The translations under genes were made by a program, and so were the position numbers. The notes beneath the pieces were generated by a model, which made no database searches, was not told the DNA's origin, and saw nothing but the letters and a program-made list of their open reading frames with translations. DNA of 64,000 bases from JAJDIA01 sp031555735. Its GTDB lineage: Bacteria; Bacteroidota; Bacteroidia; Bacteroidales; Tannerellaceae. Within the stretch, counting starts at the first letter, position 1. Every line of letters starts with the position of its first letter. The stretch spans positions 29,644-93,643 of the forward strand of contig JAVBUE010000033.1 in NCBI GenBank assembly GCA_031555735.1, given 5' to 3'. Positions 36,299 to 49,065 of the stretch are shown piece by piece.

Positions 36299-37405
36299 TC
36301 AGAACCACAAGGGGTGGTACGGGAGGCCGAAGGCTTCAGCGACGGCGGCATAGACTATCTTGCCGTTGATGATGTTGAGGCCGTACTTCAGTCCCCGGTC
36401 TTCCCGGCAGGCTTCTTCCCAGCCGTGATCCGCCAGTTGGAGGATATAAGGCAGGGTGGCGTTGGTCAACGCCAGCGTGGAGGTCTGTGCCACGGCGCCG
36501 GGGATATTGGCCACACAATAGTGCAGCACATCGTCCACATGATAGGTCGGTTCGGCATGCGTGGTGGGGCGGGATGTCTCGAAGCAGCCTCCCTGGTCGA
36601 TGGATACATCCACCAATACGCTTCCTTTGCGCAGCAGTTTCAGCATGTCGCGTGTGATCACATGCGGCGCTTTCGCTCCGGGGATCAGCACGGCGCCGAT
36701 CACCAGGTCGGTGGACGGAAGCTCTTGCTCAATGTTGTGCGCCGACGAATACAGGGTGTGTACATTGGCAGGCATCACCTCGCTCAGGTACCGCAACCGG
36801 GGAAGTGAAATGTCGGTGATGGTCACATTTGCTCCCATACCTGCGGCCATCAGGGCGGCGTTATAGCCTACCACTCCTCCGCCGAGCACCAATACGTTGG
36901 CGGGTTTTACGCCCGGCACGCCTCCCAAGAGGATCCCTTTGCCTCCCTGCGGTTTTTCCAGGAAGCGCGCACCTTCCTGTACCGACATGCGTCCGGCTAC
37001 CTCACTCATGGGGATGAGCAACGGCAAGGTACGCTTGTCGCTTTCCACCGTTTCATACGCCAGGCATACGGCGCCGCTATCCATCATGGCGCGTGTCAGT
37101 TTTTCTTCGGATGCAAAGTGGAAGTATGTGAATAGCAGTTGGCCGTTACGGACCAACGGATATTCGGAAGCGATGGGTTCTTTCACTTTGACGATCATCT
37201 CAACAGTGGCATACACATCTTCGATACCCGGGAGGATAATGGCTCCCGCCTGTTGATACGCTTCATCGTCGAAACCGCTGTTTTCTCCCGCTCCATGCTG
37301 TACATAAACGGTATGGCCGTGTTTGACTAACTCTTTGGCGCCGCCGGGGGTAAGTGCTACCCGGTTCTCATTGTTTTTGATTTCTTTGGGTACTCCGATA
37401 ATCAT
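36299..37405 (-). CDS. ald: Alanine dehydrogenase
   Basis: NAD-dependent L-alanine dehydrogenase (alanine to pyruvate and ammonia), 368 aa from MIIGVPKEIKNNENRVALTP. The in-frame extension to 37462 is not needed and is unlike the family. Visible features: the conserved N-terminal Lys/Arg cluster, the nucleotide-binding loop VLGGGVVGYNAALMAAGMGA, and VDVSIDQGGCFETSRPTTH, a family signature. Monocistronic by appearance. Confidence 0.95.
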   Translation of the reverse strand: MIIGVPKEIKNNENRVALTPGGAKELVKHGHTVYVQHGAGENSGFDDEAYQQAGAIILPGIEDVYATVEMIVKVKEPIASEYPLVRNGQLLFTYFHFASEEKLTRAMMDSGAVCLAYETVESDKRTLPLLIPMSEVAGRMSVQEGARFLEKPQGGKGILLGGVPGVKPANVLVLGGGVVGYNAALMAAGMGANVTITDISLPRLRYLSEVMPANVHTLYSSAHNIEQELPSTDLVIGAVLIPGAKAPHVITRDMLKLLRKGSVLVDVSIDQGGCFETSRPTTHAEPTYHVDDVLHYCVANIPGAVAQTSTLALTNATLPYILQLADHGWEEACREDRGLKYGLNIINGKIVYAAVAEAFGLPYHPLWF

Positions 37406-37541
37406 TTGTGATAGATTTAGTTGGTTGTTTTGACGGCCGAAAATTAGAAAAAAATCTGACAAAGTGTTAGTTAAAAGCCGAAAAAATGTAGTCTCCGCAT
37501 GAAAATAATAGCAAAAGGATAGTATGGGTTGGCACGATAAG

Positions 37542-37593
37542 GTATTGGGGGTGTGTCATCTGTGTGCCGGACTCCTTTTGACACACCCCCGAT
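37542..37593 (-). terminator. secA terminator
   Basis: Strong stem-loop: GTATTGGGGGTGTGTCA (37542-37558) pairs with TGACACACCCCCGATAC (37577-37593) with one mismatch. It lies just past the secA stop on the minus strand. No clear T-run follows, but stem strength is high. Confidence 0.65.
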
Positions 37594-37613
37594 ACTAACT
37601 ATTCTGTTACCGC

Positions 37614-40997
<3,384 letters not shown>

Positions 40998-41079
40998 AAT
41001 GGTATCTTGTTTTAATTTTTATTCGAATTAATAGAATGTGGTTAGGAACGCGTGGGGCGTCCCTGCGGGTAACGACGGG

Positions 41080-42669
41080 TTATTTGTTCACCGTCAGTTC
41101 CCGGAGCGGCAGGCAGAGCGATGCGTTCGGCGGACGTATCCGCAGTACGTAGGTCACGCTCGGCGCCACTTCCGTGGCTTTCACTTCCCGGTAGATGTGT
41201 TGCGGTTTCTGACCGTTCCCCAGGAATATAAGGGGTGTTTGTACCGCATTGTTGCGGACTACCTTTACTTTTTCTTTCGAATTCTCCAGGTTTACCTTCC
41301 AGCCCGGTTGCAGCTCGATGATGAGGTCGCCCCGTCCCTTGTGGTAGGTGCCCTGGTGGAAATTGGCCGTCCCTTCGTTCCATTCGCCGTCGAGCAGGGC
41401 GCTGCCGGTGGTCACATGCTGCACACCGCTGAACTCATGGACGAACTCGGCCGCCTTGTGCTGTATGTCCGCCAGGCTGATCTTCGCTTGCTCGATTGCT
41501 TTCCGGTTGAGGTATAGCTGGTTGTTGTAATAGCCCGTCACCCAGTTGCTTTGCTGGCCGTACAGGTTCATCAGGTACATGTTGAGCAGGGCGATGCACC
41601 GTTTGGGATAGAACTCACCACCTCCGAGGGTCAGCCCTTCGGGATAGTCTTCTTCCGATTTATAATAACCCGAACCGGTGAATACGATCAGGGTATTGCG
41701 CAGCCCCACCTTTTTATCGATGGCGTCGAGCAGTTGTTCGATGTCTTTGTCGAGCTGGTAGTAGGTGTCTTGTATCTCCCGGTTGTATTCCTTGCTCAGC
41801 AGCGGACGGTAATTACCGGCATAATAGGTGAGCGATAGCATGTCCGGGCAGGAGCGTGTGCCGAAGGCGGCATATTCGATAAACTGCAACGCCAGCCGGT
41901 TCACTTCCTTATTCACCAGCGGGGAGGTCTTGAAGTTGAAAAAACCGTCGGCCGACTTGGCGATGAAGGTGTATTTGAACGGGACTTCGTCCAGCACATA
42001 CGGGAAGGCGTTGTAACGGTCGAGCGGCAGCGAAGGTGTCCATACCATATTGTCCTGGCGGGCGGCCAGCGACTCGGGACCGTTGTTGTAGCGGTCCACA
42101 TACCAGGGAATGTTTTTGTAGTAGGTCGTTGTTGCCCACTTGCCGTTGTAGTTGTCCATCCAGAACGCCGCGTTGGCTGCATGTCCGGCGGAGAGGATCG
42201 CCGCTTCGGCATCGGGGGCGATGGCATACACATCGCTGCGCCCTTTGGAGGCGATCTTCAACTCGTCGCCGATGGTGGAGCTTACCAACGCTTTGGGCGA
42301 ATAGTTGTCTTTGGTATAGTTACCGAGGAATTCAGGGTCGTTCAGGATCGATACTTCCCGTTCTTTATCGAAGTCGTACGTCTTGTTGGCGCTGATGCCG
42401 TGGAAGGCCGGGTTGGCGCCTGTGAACAGGGTGGCGAAGGCGGTAGCCTGGTCGATATTGGAAAATTCGAAGCGGACGTTCTGATACACCACCCCCTCGT
42501 TCATCAGGCGCTTGAAGCCCCGTTCGCCGAACGTGTTGTAGAAGTAGTCGATGTAATCGCCCCGTAACTGGTCCACCGTAATGCAGACTACCAGTTTCGG
42601 CGCCTGTTGCTGGGCTTCCACGTTGGCGACTGCCAGGAGGACTATGAGTGATGATAAAAACTTTCTCAT
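41080..42669 (-). CDS. Secreted alkaline-phosphatase-superfamily protein (PafA-like)
   Basis: 529-aa periplasmic or secreted enzyme with a signal peptide (FLSSLIVLLAVANVEAQQQ). The phosphodiesterase/nucleotide pyrophosphatase core begins PKLVVCITVDQLRGDYID, with the nucleophile region DQATAFATLFTGANPAFHGI and a metal-site segment NTLIVFTGSGYYKSEEDYPE. It resembles PafA-type phosphatases, but the canonical DHG of the superfamily reads TGSG here, so activity is uncertain. Start overlaps the DUF4105 stop by 4 bp. Confidence 0.8.
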   Translation of the reverse strand: MRKFLSSLIVLLAVANVEAQQQAPKLVVCITVDQLRGDYIDYFYNTFGERGFKRLMNEGVVYQNVRFEFSNIDQATAFATLFTGANPAFHGISANKTYDFDKEREVSILNDPEFLGNYTKDNYSPKALVSSTIGDELKIASKGRSDVYAIAPDAEAAILSAGHAANAAFWMDNYNGKWATTTYYKNIPWYVDRYNNGPESLAARQDNMVWTPSLPLDRYNAFPYVLDEVPFKYTFIAKSADGFFNFKTSPLVNKEVNRLALQFIEYAAFGTRSCPDMLSLTYYAGNYRPLLSKEYNREIQDTYYQLDKDIEQLLDAIDKKVGLRNTLIVFTGSGYYKSEEDYPEGLTLGGGEFYPKRCIALLNMYLMNLYGQQSNWVTGYYNNQLYLNRKAIEQAKISLADIQHKAAEFVHEFSGVQHVTTGSALLDGEWNEGTANFHQGTYHKGRGDLIIELQPGWKVNLENSKEKVKVVRNNAVQTPLIFLGNGQKPQHIYREVKATEVAPSVTYVLRIRPPNASLCLPLRELTVNK

Positions 42670-43856
42670 CCGATCTTTTTCAAGTAATTACAAATTCCGT
42701 GCCACGAGCGTAAGCAAAGGGTGGCTACCAACGGAATAAATGCCGTGTTCAGATGCTGCGGAATAAAACACCAACCGGCCAGCATCAACATAAGCGCTGC
42801 AAAGTTAATAAAATGATAGTAGAAAACGGCTTTCTTCCACCTTAAACAAATCAAAATCACGAGGATGAAGTGGAAAGGATGCAACCACACCACCGACCAG
42901 TTCGGCCAAATGCACGGATGGGTGGAGATAAAACAGAGGAAGAACAGCACGCAGCCTGCCACACCGGCCAGGATGAACAGGAGGATATCCACGATTGCGA
43001 AACGTTTCTTTTTCCGCCATTCGAGGAAGGTGATACCTGCTATCAGGGCAAAAAACAGCCAATTGCATACCAGAGGAGTGAAGAGGTGTAGCCAGTTGAT
43101 ATCATCGTCCACTACTTTGACGGCTTCTGTTACATGGATGGCCGACACCAGTTTACGTTCCGTCCCGTCGTTCCGCTTTACCGTTGCTTTGGCAACTTCC
43201 TCTTTCAGGTAATCGGGAAGGAACATCATTTCGTGCGGCGTAGCCAACCTGTCGGACGGACTACCCAATGCCAGGTCGATACCGAAAACAAGCCAGGGAT
43301 TATCCCGTGTGCAATAATTGACCAGGTCACGAAAAGAGAGTTGAACGGGAGGGTCATTATAGACCACCTTTCCATCTACACTCTTCTCTATCATCGCCGG
43401 GAGGCGGGTCGCACAGTTATCGAATAGGTAATTATAGCGATAAACGGCATTTTCCGGTTGTGCATTGATCACCAATGCTTCCCACAGATGCTGTTTCTCG
43501 TCTGCATGGAGGTCGAGTACCTGTTCCGTCACCGTGCTTCCCCGCATCTGATAAGCAGTCATGTATCCCAGGTAATCTTCCACACCCAGTTTATAATCTG
43601 TCTCCCCTAAGGCAAAGCGATAAATGAAGTTCGGCTTGGAGAAGTCAAAGATGCCATAGTTAAATACCGTATCCAGATTCCTTGACGGCTCTTGCACACG
43701 GAAGGCAGCGTGACCAAAGACGGTAAACACAGCTTCATCGTAGGGAGCGCAGGTCAGGATACTGATTGTTGCCTGTTCACTCAGTTGCCATTGTCCATAT
43801 GCCGGTCGGCACAGGATGCAAAGGAGGACGATCGCTATGTACCGGAGTGCTTTCAT
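42666..43856 (-). CDS. DUF4105 membrane protein
   Basis: 396 aa from MKALRYIAIVLLCILCRPAYG; the longer frame overlaps upp. A signal peptide and periplasmic DUF4105 domain (SILTCAPYDEAVFTVFGHAA, YNYLFDNCATRLPAMIE, with a Cys and conserved His/Asn) precede about five C-terminal membrane helices from residue ~260. Function is unknown; the domain resembles cysteine-peptidase-like folds. Overlaps 4 bp with upp upstream and with the phosphatase-like gene downstream, so the three are coupled. Confidence 0.82.
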   Translation of the reverse strand: MKALRYIAIVLLCILCRPAYGQWQLSEQATISILTCAPYDEAVFTVFGHAAFRVQEPSRNLDTVFNYGIFDFSKPNFIYRFALGETDYKLGVEDYLGYMTAYQMRGSTVTEQVLDLHADEKQHLWEALVINAQPENAVYRYNYLFDNCATRLPAMIEKSVDGKVVYNDPPVQLSFRDLVNYCTRDNPWLVFGIDLALGSPSDRLATPHEMMFLPDYLKEEVAKATVKRNDGTERKLVSAIHVTEAVKVVDDDINWLHLFTPLVCNWLFFALIAGITFLEWRKKKRFAIVDILLFILAGVAGCVLFFLCFISTHPCIWPNWSVVWLHPFHFILVILICLRWKKAVFYYHFINFAALMLMLAGWCFIPQHLNTAFIPLVATLCLRSWHGICNYLKKIG

Positions 43857-44518
43857 GAGTCTTTCTCGCCGTAAGCCAGGTCGCCGGCATCGCCCAGTCC
43901 GGGAACGATATACGAATGTTCGTCGAGCTCGTTGTCGAGGGCGGCCACCCATACGGTGATATTTTTATCGGCCGGCATTTTTTCGCACAGGTAATCCAGC
44001 GCCTGTTTGCTGGCGATGATGGAGGCAAAGTGTACTTCCGCCGGATCGCCTTTGGTGAGGAGGGCTTTGAAGGCCAGTTCCATCGAACTGCCGGTAGCCA
44101 GCATGGGGTCGGTCACGATCAGCGTCTTTCCATCGATCCGGGGTGAAGCAATGTATTCGATATGGATGTCGAAGTTCAACCGGTCTTTATATTTACGGTA
44201 GGCCGATACGAAGGCGTTCTCGGCATAGTCGTAATAATGCAGGAATCCCTGGTGGAACGGCAGTCCGGCACGCAGGATCGTGCTGATCACCACCTGGTTA
44301 TCGGGAATATCCATGTCGGCGATACCCAGCGGCGACTGGATGGGGTGTGTGGAGTAGGCAAACTGCTTACTGATCTCATACGCCATGATCTCACCGATGC
44401 GCTCGATGTTCCGGCGAAACCGGAGGCTGTCTTTCTGGATATCCACATCGCGCATCTCGGCGACAAACCGGTTGAGGATGGAATGGGAACTGCCTAAGTT
44501 TACTATTTTCATAACCAT
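43853..44518 (-). CDS. upp: Uracil phosphoribosyltransferase
   Basis: Salvages uracil to UMP with PRPP in the cytoplasm; 221 aa, near the usual ~210. The PRPP loop is in IVTDPMLATGSSMELAFKAL, and the uracil-binding end is YIVPGLGDAGDLAYG. Either ATG44518 or ATG44512 (MKIVNLGSS) may start translation. First gene of a unit with the DUF4105 and phosphatase-like genes. Confidence 0.96.
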   Translation of the reverse strand: MVMKIVNLGSSHSILNRFVAEMRDVDIQKDSLRFRRNIERIGEIMAYEISKQFAYSTHPIQSPLGIADMDIPDNQVVISTILRAGLPFHQGFLHYYDYAENAFVSAYRKYKDRLNFDIHIEYIASPRIDGKTLIVTDPMLATGSSMELAFKALLTKGDPAEVHFASIIASKQALDYLCEKMPADKNITVWVAALDNELDEHSYIVPGLGDAGDLAYGEKDS

Positions 44519-44532
44519 TCTGTTAGCGGTTT

Positions 44533-44563
44533 CAAAAGTAGTTATTCTCTGCCAATGCGCAAT
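44533..44563 (-). promoter_or_regulatory. upp promoter
   Basis: Minus strand: TACTTTTG (44540-44533) is an exact -7 match and ATTG (44563-44560) lies 19 bp upstream as a three-of-four -33 element. The start codon is 15-21 bp from the -7 box, implying a very short leader. Confidence 0.55.
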
Positions 44564-44829
44564 TATTTCGGGAGAACATTCGTCGATAAAAAACGTCCGC
44601 CCGGGATGCGTACGGCGGGAGTTTGACCGATCGGATCTTCTGTTTCGCAGATAAGATAAGCCTTTCTATCGATTACCTGCGGCGTAGGTAGTACAGGGAT
44701 CGTATCTTTGCCGTACAGTAAATAAATAGGTAAACGAACAAGTCAGGTTAACAAATGAATGAGTAAAAACCCAAACCACTAAGGGATTTTTTAGGTATTT
44801 AGATCAAGGCAAAAAGAAGGTTAGGCTCT

Positions 44830-44983
44830 CAGCGACTCTCCGGGTTTCCACCTATTGGAACAAAAAGGTTTACTTAATGGAACAAAAAGGTTCACCTATT
44901 GGAACTTTTTGTTCCACCTATTGGAACTTTTTGTGCCATCAGGATGAAACTTTTTTTTCATCAGGATGAAACTTTTTCGACGG
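44830..44983. repeat. Intergenic repeat array 3: GGAAC/GTTCC words every 22 bp
   Basis: Consecutive 22-bp units begin at 44852, 44874, 44896, 44918, 44940 and 44962, with a degenerate one at 44830. Units 1-4 carry TGGAAC followed by AAAAAGG or TTTTTGT, and unit 3 is a palindrome (GGAAC-TTTTT-GTTCC). Units 5-6 switch to GATGAAACTTTTT. It lies in the 616-bp gap 44519-45134 between upp and the next minus-strand gene. The rest of the gap holds a stem-loop (44983-45043) and a plus-strand TATCTTTG box at 44703 with no gene behind it. Confidence 0.9.
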
Positions 44984-45043
44984 CGTGGCAGATGTGGCAG
45001 CAAAAAGGCGGGAAAACGGATCTGCCACAGGCATCTGCCACGC
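44983..45043. repeat. Strong stem-loop built on GTGGCAGATG words, next to array 3
   Basis: GCGTGGCAGATGTGGCAG (44983-45000) pairs with 45022-45043, which inverted reads GCGTGGCAGATG, then four unpaired bases, then TGGCAG. A further copy of GTGGCAGATG occurs at 45091-45100. It could act as a terminator-like structure for the minus-strand gene that ends at 45135 or be an extension of the array. Confidence 0.65.
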
Positions 45044-45134
45044 ACCTAACCTATTCATGAGCAGTAAGATGACGCCTGTTGCGTGGAACCGTGGCAGATG
45101 TTTTGCAAAAAAACATATGGGAGGTGAAAGGGAA

Positions 45135-45974
45135 CTACCTAAACTTCAAATACCCCAGCCGGGTGTATGGGATGTTGTGGGAGAGGTATTGTTTGAGGAT
45201 TTTGGCGGAATCGAGGTGGATGATCTCGCCGGTGGTGTATAGATGGCTGCCTGTGGCAACCACTTGTGAGTTGAGGCTGCGGTCGGCGGCTTTGATGATG
45301 AGGTAGAAGCGGTTGTTGTCCGCATCCACGGCGGTGATCAGTTGATCGACATAGTAGTGCGTCGTGCCGTCCATCGTCCGGGTTTTGTAGCTGTCGTCTT
45401 CACACCGTACATGAAGCACCCGGAGCTGGAGGTGGGTCAGTTTGTCGCCAACAGAGCCGACACACCGGTTGGGCGCCACTTTGAAGCTCTTCCGTGTATG
45501 CAGGTCGATCCAAACCTTGTTGTAAGTCACGGCCAGATCGAGGAAACGGGCTTCATTCCGCGTTTTAGCCACGAACTTCTCGGCGATCCATTGCACATAA
45601 CGGGGGTCGATGTTGTAAATATCCCACAGGTGATAGCCGCGGTATTTGCCGAAGAGGAGGATATCATCGCCGTTATCGGGGGGTGATACCGGCTGATCGC
45701 TCCACTCCAGCGGCAGGAACGAGTTGGATATGGTCCGGATCGCCGACTCCAGTGATCCGAGGGCGTTCAGTTCCAGATTGTTCAGAAAGACATAGGGGTG
45801 GTACGCCGCCGCCGGATAATGCCTCCACAGGCTGTAGTAAAGCGAATGCTCCCGGGGGGCGACAATCAGATAACTGCCTGCCTCCGTCGGCCTGCCCTGG
45901 TTATATGCCGATAACCGGGCTGCCAGCATCTGCCGGATCTCATCGGTGAGGTGGTTGGAAGATTCACTATCCAT
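45135..45974 (-). CDS. Unknown protein with an ExoX-C/DUF3820-like FGKYRG motif
   Basis: 279 aa, soluble, no signal peptide. Residues 106-133 (LLFGKYRGYHLWDIYNIDPR, then YVQWIAEKF) resemble the small domain found at the C-terminus of exonuclease X and in DUF3820 proteins (FGKYKG..W). The remainder is not recognised. It stands alone, with array 3 downstream; radA is divergent upstream. TATGTTTG at 46012-46005 (minus) may be its -7 box. Confidence 0.65.
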   Translation of the reverse strand: MDSESSNHLTDEIRQMLAARLSAYNQGRPTEAGSYLIVAPREHSLYYSLWRHYPAAAYHPYVFLNNLELNALGSLESAIRTISNSFLPLEWSDQPVSPPDNGDDILLFGKYRGYHLWDIYNIDPRYVQWIAEKFVAKTRNEARFLDLAVTYNKVWIDLHTRKSFKVAPNRCVGSVGDKLTHLQLRVLHVRCEDDSYKTRTMDGTTHYYVDQLITAVDADNNRFYLIIKAADRSLNSQVVATGSHLYTTGEIIHLDSAKILKQYLSHNIPYTRLGYLKFR

Positions 45975-46071
45975 TTGATTCCTTATTCGTACGACTCACT
46001 TGAGCAAACATAAGCAAAAATTCCGATATTTCCATCAACTCTTTATACCTTTACGCCCAAAATAAACCGAT

Positions 46072-47442
46072 ATGGCAAAAACAAAGACCGTGTATGTCTG
46101 TACGCAATGCGGAGCCGACTCGCCGAAATGGGTGGGGAAATGCCCGAACTGCGGCGAATGGAATACATACGTGGAGGAAGTGATCGCGAAGGAACCGGCC
46201 GCCAAACGTTCCATACCCGGACTGTCAGGGGGCGATAAACCGCGGCCCATTCTCCTGCGTGATATCACGGCAACCGAAGAACAACGGATCGATCTCCGGG
46301 ACGGCGAGCTGAACCGTGTCCTTGGTGGCGGCCTGGTGAAAGGCTCACTGGTGCTGATCGGGGGCGAGCCGGGTATCGGCAAGTCCACCCTTGTGTTGCA
46401 GACGGTAATGCGGCTCACGTCCCTGAAGACCCTCTATGTCTCCGGTGAAGAAAGCGGGCAGCAGTTGAAGTTACGTGCCGACCGCCTGTCGGCATCCAAC
46501 CCGCAATGTTACGTCCTGTGTGAAACCAATCTCGAACAGATCTTCGTCCAGGCGCAGAACGTGCAACCCGACCTGCTGATCATCGACTCCATCCAGACGA
46601 TCTACTCCGAACTGGTCGAATCGTCGCCCGGCAGTGTGTCGCAGGTACGCGAGTGCAGCGCCTCGATCCTCAAGTATGCGAAGGAGAGCGGCGTGCCGGT
46701 ACTGCTCATCGGTCATATAAATAAGGAAGGGAGTATCGCCGGACCGAAGGTGCTGGAGCATATCGTCGATACCGTCCTCCAGTTTGAAGGCGACCAGCAT
46801 TACCTTTACCGTATCCTCCGCAGTATCAAAAACCGTTTCGGAAGCACGTCCGAACTCGGGATCTATGAGATGCGGCAGGAGGGGCTGCGGGAAGTGAACA
46901 ACCCTTCGGAACTGTTGCTTACGCAGAATCATGAGGGACTGAGTGGTGTCGCCATCGCCGCTGCCATCGAAGGCATGCGCCCGTTCTTGATCGAGACGCA
47001 GGCGCTGGTCAGCTCGGCGGTCTATGGTACGCCGCAACGGAGCGCTACGGGGTTCGATCTCCGGCGGATGAACATGCTCCTGGCCGTACTCGAAAAACGC
47101 GCCGGATTCAAACTGGTGCAGAAAGATGTGTTCCTCAATATCGCAGGCGGACTGAAGGTGAACGATCCGGCCATCGACCTGGCGGTGATCAGCGCCATCC
47201 TCTCGTCGAGCCTGGATATCAACATCGAACCGGGCACCTGCCTGGCGGGTGAAGTCGGACTGTCGGGCGAGATACGTCCCGTCAACCGTATCGAACAACG
47301 GATACTCGAAGCCGAAAAACTGGGTTTCTCCCGTATCCTCATCCCCCATAACAATCTCAAAGGCTTCGACCGCAGCAAATGCCGCATCGATGTGGTGCAG
47401 GTGAAGAAGGTGGAAGAGGCGTTCAGACATTTATTCGGATAA
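46072..47442 (+). CDS. radA: DNA repair protein RadA
   Basis: RecA-like branch-migration ATPase for recombinational repair, 456 aa. Zinc finger Cys10, 13, 24, 27 (CTQCG..CPNCGEW), Walker A at 97-106 (GGEPGIGKST), the KNRFG motif (SIKNRFGSTSELG) and a C-terminal Lon-protease-like domain (INIEPGTCLAGEVGLSGEIR). A weak -7-like TACCTTTA lies 19 bp upstream. The flavoprotein gene follows after 30 bp. Confidence 0.96.
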   Translation: MAKTKTVYVCTQCGADSPKWVGKCPNCGEWNTYVEEVIAKEPAAKRSIPGLSGGDKPRPILLRDITATEEQRIDLRDGELNRVLGGGLVKGSLVLIGGEPGIGKSTLVLQTVMRLTSLKTLYVSGEESGQQLKLRADRLSASNPQCYVLCETNLEQIFVQAQNVQPDLLIIDSIQTIYSELVESSPGSVSQVRECSASILKYAKESGVPVLLIGHINKEGSIAGPKVLEHIVDTVLQFEGDQHYLYRILRSIKNRFGSTSELGIYEMRQEGLREVNNPSELLLTQNHEGLSGVAIAAAIEGMRPFLIETQALVSSAVYGTPQRSATGFDLRRMNMLLAVLEKRAGFKLVQKDVFLNIAGGLKVNDPAIDLAVISAILSSSLDINIEPGTCLAGEVGLSGEIRPVNRIEQRILEAEKLGFSRILIPHNNLKGFDRSKCRIDVVQVKKVEEAFRHLFG

Positions 47443-47472
47443 ACCGGTAAATCACTTTTTTATTCCATCGTT

Positions 47473-49065
47473 ATGATCCGCGAACTTCAGCTCCGCCTGC
47501 TGCCCGAAGAGGCAGCCAATGAACAGGTATTGAAACAGGTCGTTGTCCGTGAAACGGGCGACCGTTTGGATGATATCCGTGCTGTCCGGGTGCTGAAGCG
47601 CTCGGTTGATGCGCGACAGCGTACCATCTATGTCAACCTTAAGGTGCGGGTGTTTGTGGGAGAAGAACCAACGGAGGCGGAGTTTCCGGTAATCGAATAT
47701 AAGGATGTGTCTGGCGGTAAGCCGGTGATCGTGGTGGGTGCCGGTCCCGGTGGACTCTTTGCCGCCCTCCGCCTGATCGAACTGGGCTTGCGACCGATCG
47801 TGGTGGAACGGGGAAAGGATGTGCACGAACGCCGGAAAGACATTGCGCTTATCAGTCGCGAACATACGGTGAACAGTGAATCCAATTATTCCTTTGGCGA
47901 GGGGGGAGCCGGCGCCTATTCCGACGGCAAGCTCTACACCCGCAGCAAAAAGCGGGGATCGGTGGAGCGTATCCTGCATCTCTTTTGCCAGCATGGGGCA
48001 TCGACTTCGATATTGGCAGATGCCCATCCGCATATCGGCACGGATAAGCTGCCGCGTGTGATTGAGAACATGCGCGGACAAATCCTCCGCTCGGGAGGTG
48101 AGGTACATTTTGAAACACGGATGGAGCGCCTGTTGATCCATCAGGGCGAGGTGGTCGGCATTGAAACCCATACCGGAGGAACTTTCCGGGGGCCGGTGAT
48201 TCTGGCCACCGGCCACTCTGCACGGGATGTCTATCGCTATCTACATGAACAGCAGATTGAGATCGAAGCCAAAGGAATTGCCGTAGGTGTACGGTTGGAA
48301 CATCCGCAGGCGCTGATCGACCAGATCCAATACCATCGTAAAGAGGGTAGGGGCGACTATCTGCCGGCTGCCGAATATAACTTCGTCGCTCAGGCGGGCG
48401 GACGGGGCGTTTATTCTTTCTGTATGTGTCCGGGTGGCTTTGTGGTGCCTGCTGCCAGCGGCCCCCATCAGGTGGTAGTCAATGGTATGTCGCCGTCCAA
48501 CCGAAATTCGTCCTGGGCTAATTCGGGTATGGTGGTGGAGATTCATCCCGATGATTATCCTGCCTTGCTGGGTGGCGAGCCGTTGCCGGTTCCTGCTGAG
48601 TCCCCGCTTGCCCTCATGGCTTTTCAGGAGTGGATGGAGGAACGCTGCTGGCTCAACGGCGGCATGAAGCAGGCAGCGCCTGCCCAACGGATGGCCGATT
48701 TTGTCAATAAGAAGAACTCGGCCGGACTGCCGGTGTCATCCTATACACCCGGCTTGCTTGCCTCGCCGCTCCATTTCTGGATGCCTGAGTTTGTGACCTC
48801 CCGTCTGCGTGACTGTTTCCGTCATTTCGGTGCTTCCTCAAAAGGTTTCCTGACGAATGAAGCGGTGCTGATCGGCGTCGAAACCCGCACCTCTTCCCCT
48901 GTCCGTATCCTCCGCGACCGCACCTCATTCCAACATATTTCCCTCAAAGGTCTCTACCCCTGTGGCGAAGGCGCCGGATATGCCGGTGGTATCGTCTCCG
49001 CAGCCATCGACGGTGAACGCTGTGCGGAGGCGGTGGCGGGTTCCACGGTTGCTTTTTTAAGATGA
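47473..49065 (+). CDS. FAD-dependent dehydrogenase of the COG2509 type
   Basis: 530-aa flavoprotein. An N-terminal ~70-residue cap (MIRELQLRLLPEEAANEQVL) precedes the dinucleotide loop VIVVGAGPGGLFAALRLIEL and the following VVERGKDVHERRKDI. The segments NYSFGEGGAGAYSDGKLYTR and GLYPCGEGAGYAGGIVSAAI, the latter closing the FAD site, are typical of this uncharacterised dehydrogenase family. The substrate is unknown. Likely co-transcribed with radA. Confidence 0.85.
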   Translation: MIRELQLRLLPEEAANEQVLKQVVVRETGDRLDDIRAVRVLKRSVDARQRTIYVNLKVRVFVGEEPTEAEFPVIEYKDVSGGKPVIVVGAGPGGLFAALRLIELGLRPIVVERGKDVHERRKDIALISREHTVNSESNYSFGEGGAGAYSDGKLYTRSKKRGSVERILHLFCQHGASTSILADAHPHIGTDKLPRVIENMRGQILRSGGEVHFETRMERLLIHQGEVVGIETHTGGTFRGPVILATGHSARDVYRYLHEQQIEIEAKGIAVGVRLEHPQALIDQIQYHRKEGRGDYLPAAEYNFVAQAGGRGVYSFCMCPGGFVVPAASGPHQVVVNGMSPSNRNSSWANSGMVVEIHPDDYPALLGGEPLPVPAESPLALMAFQEWMEERCWLNGGMKQAAPAQRMADFVNKKNSAGLPVSSYTPGLLASPLHFWMPEFVTSRLRDCFRHFGASSKGFLTNEAVLIGVETRTSSPVRILRDRTSFQHISLKGLYPCGEGAGYAGGIVSAAIDGERCAEAVAGSTVAFLR

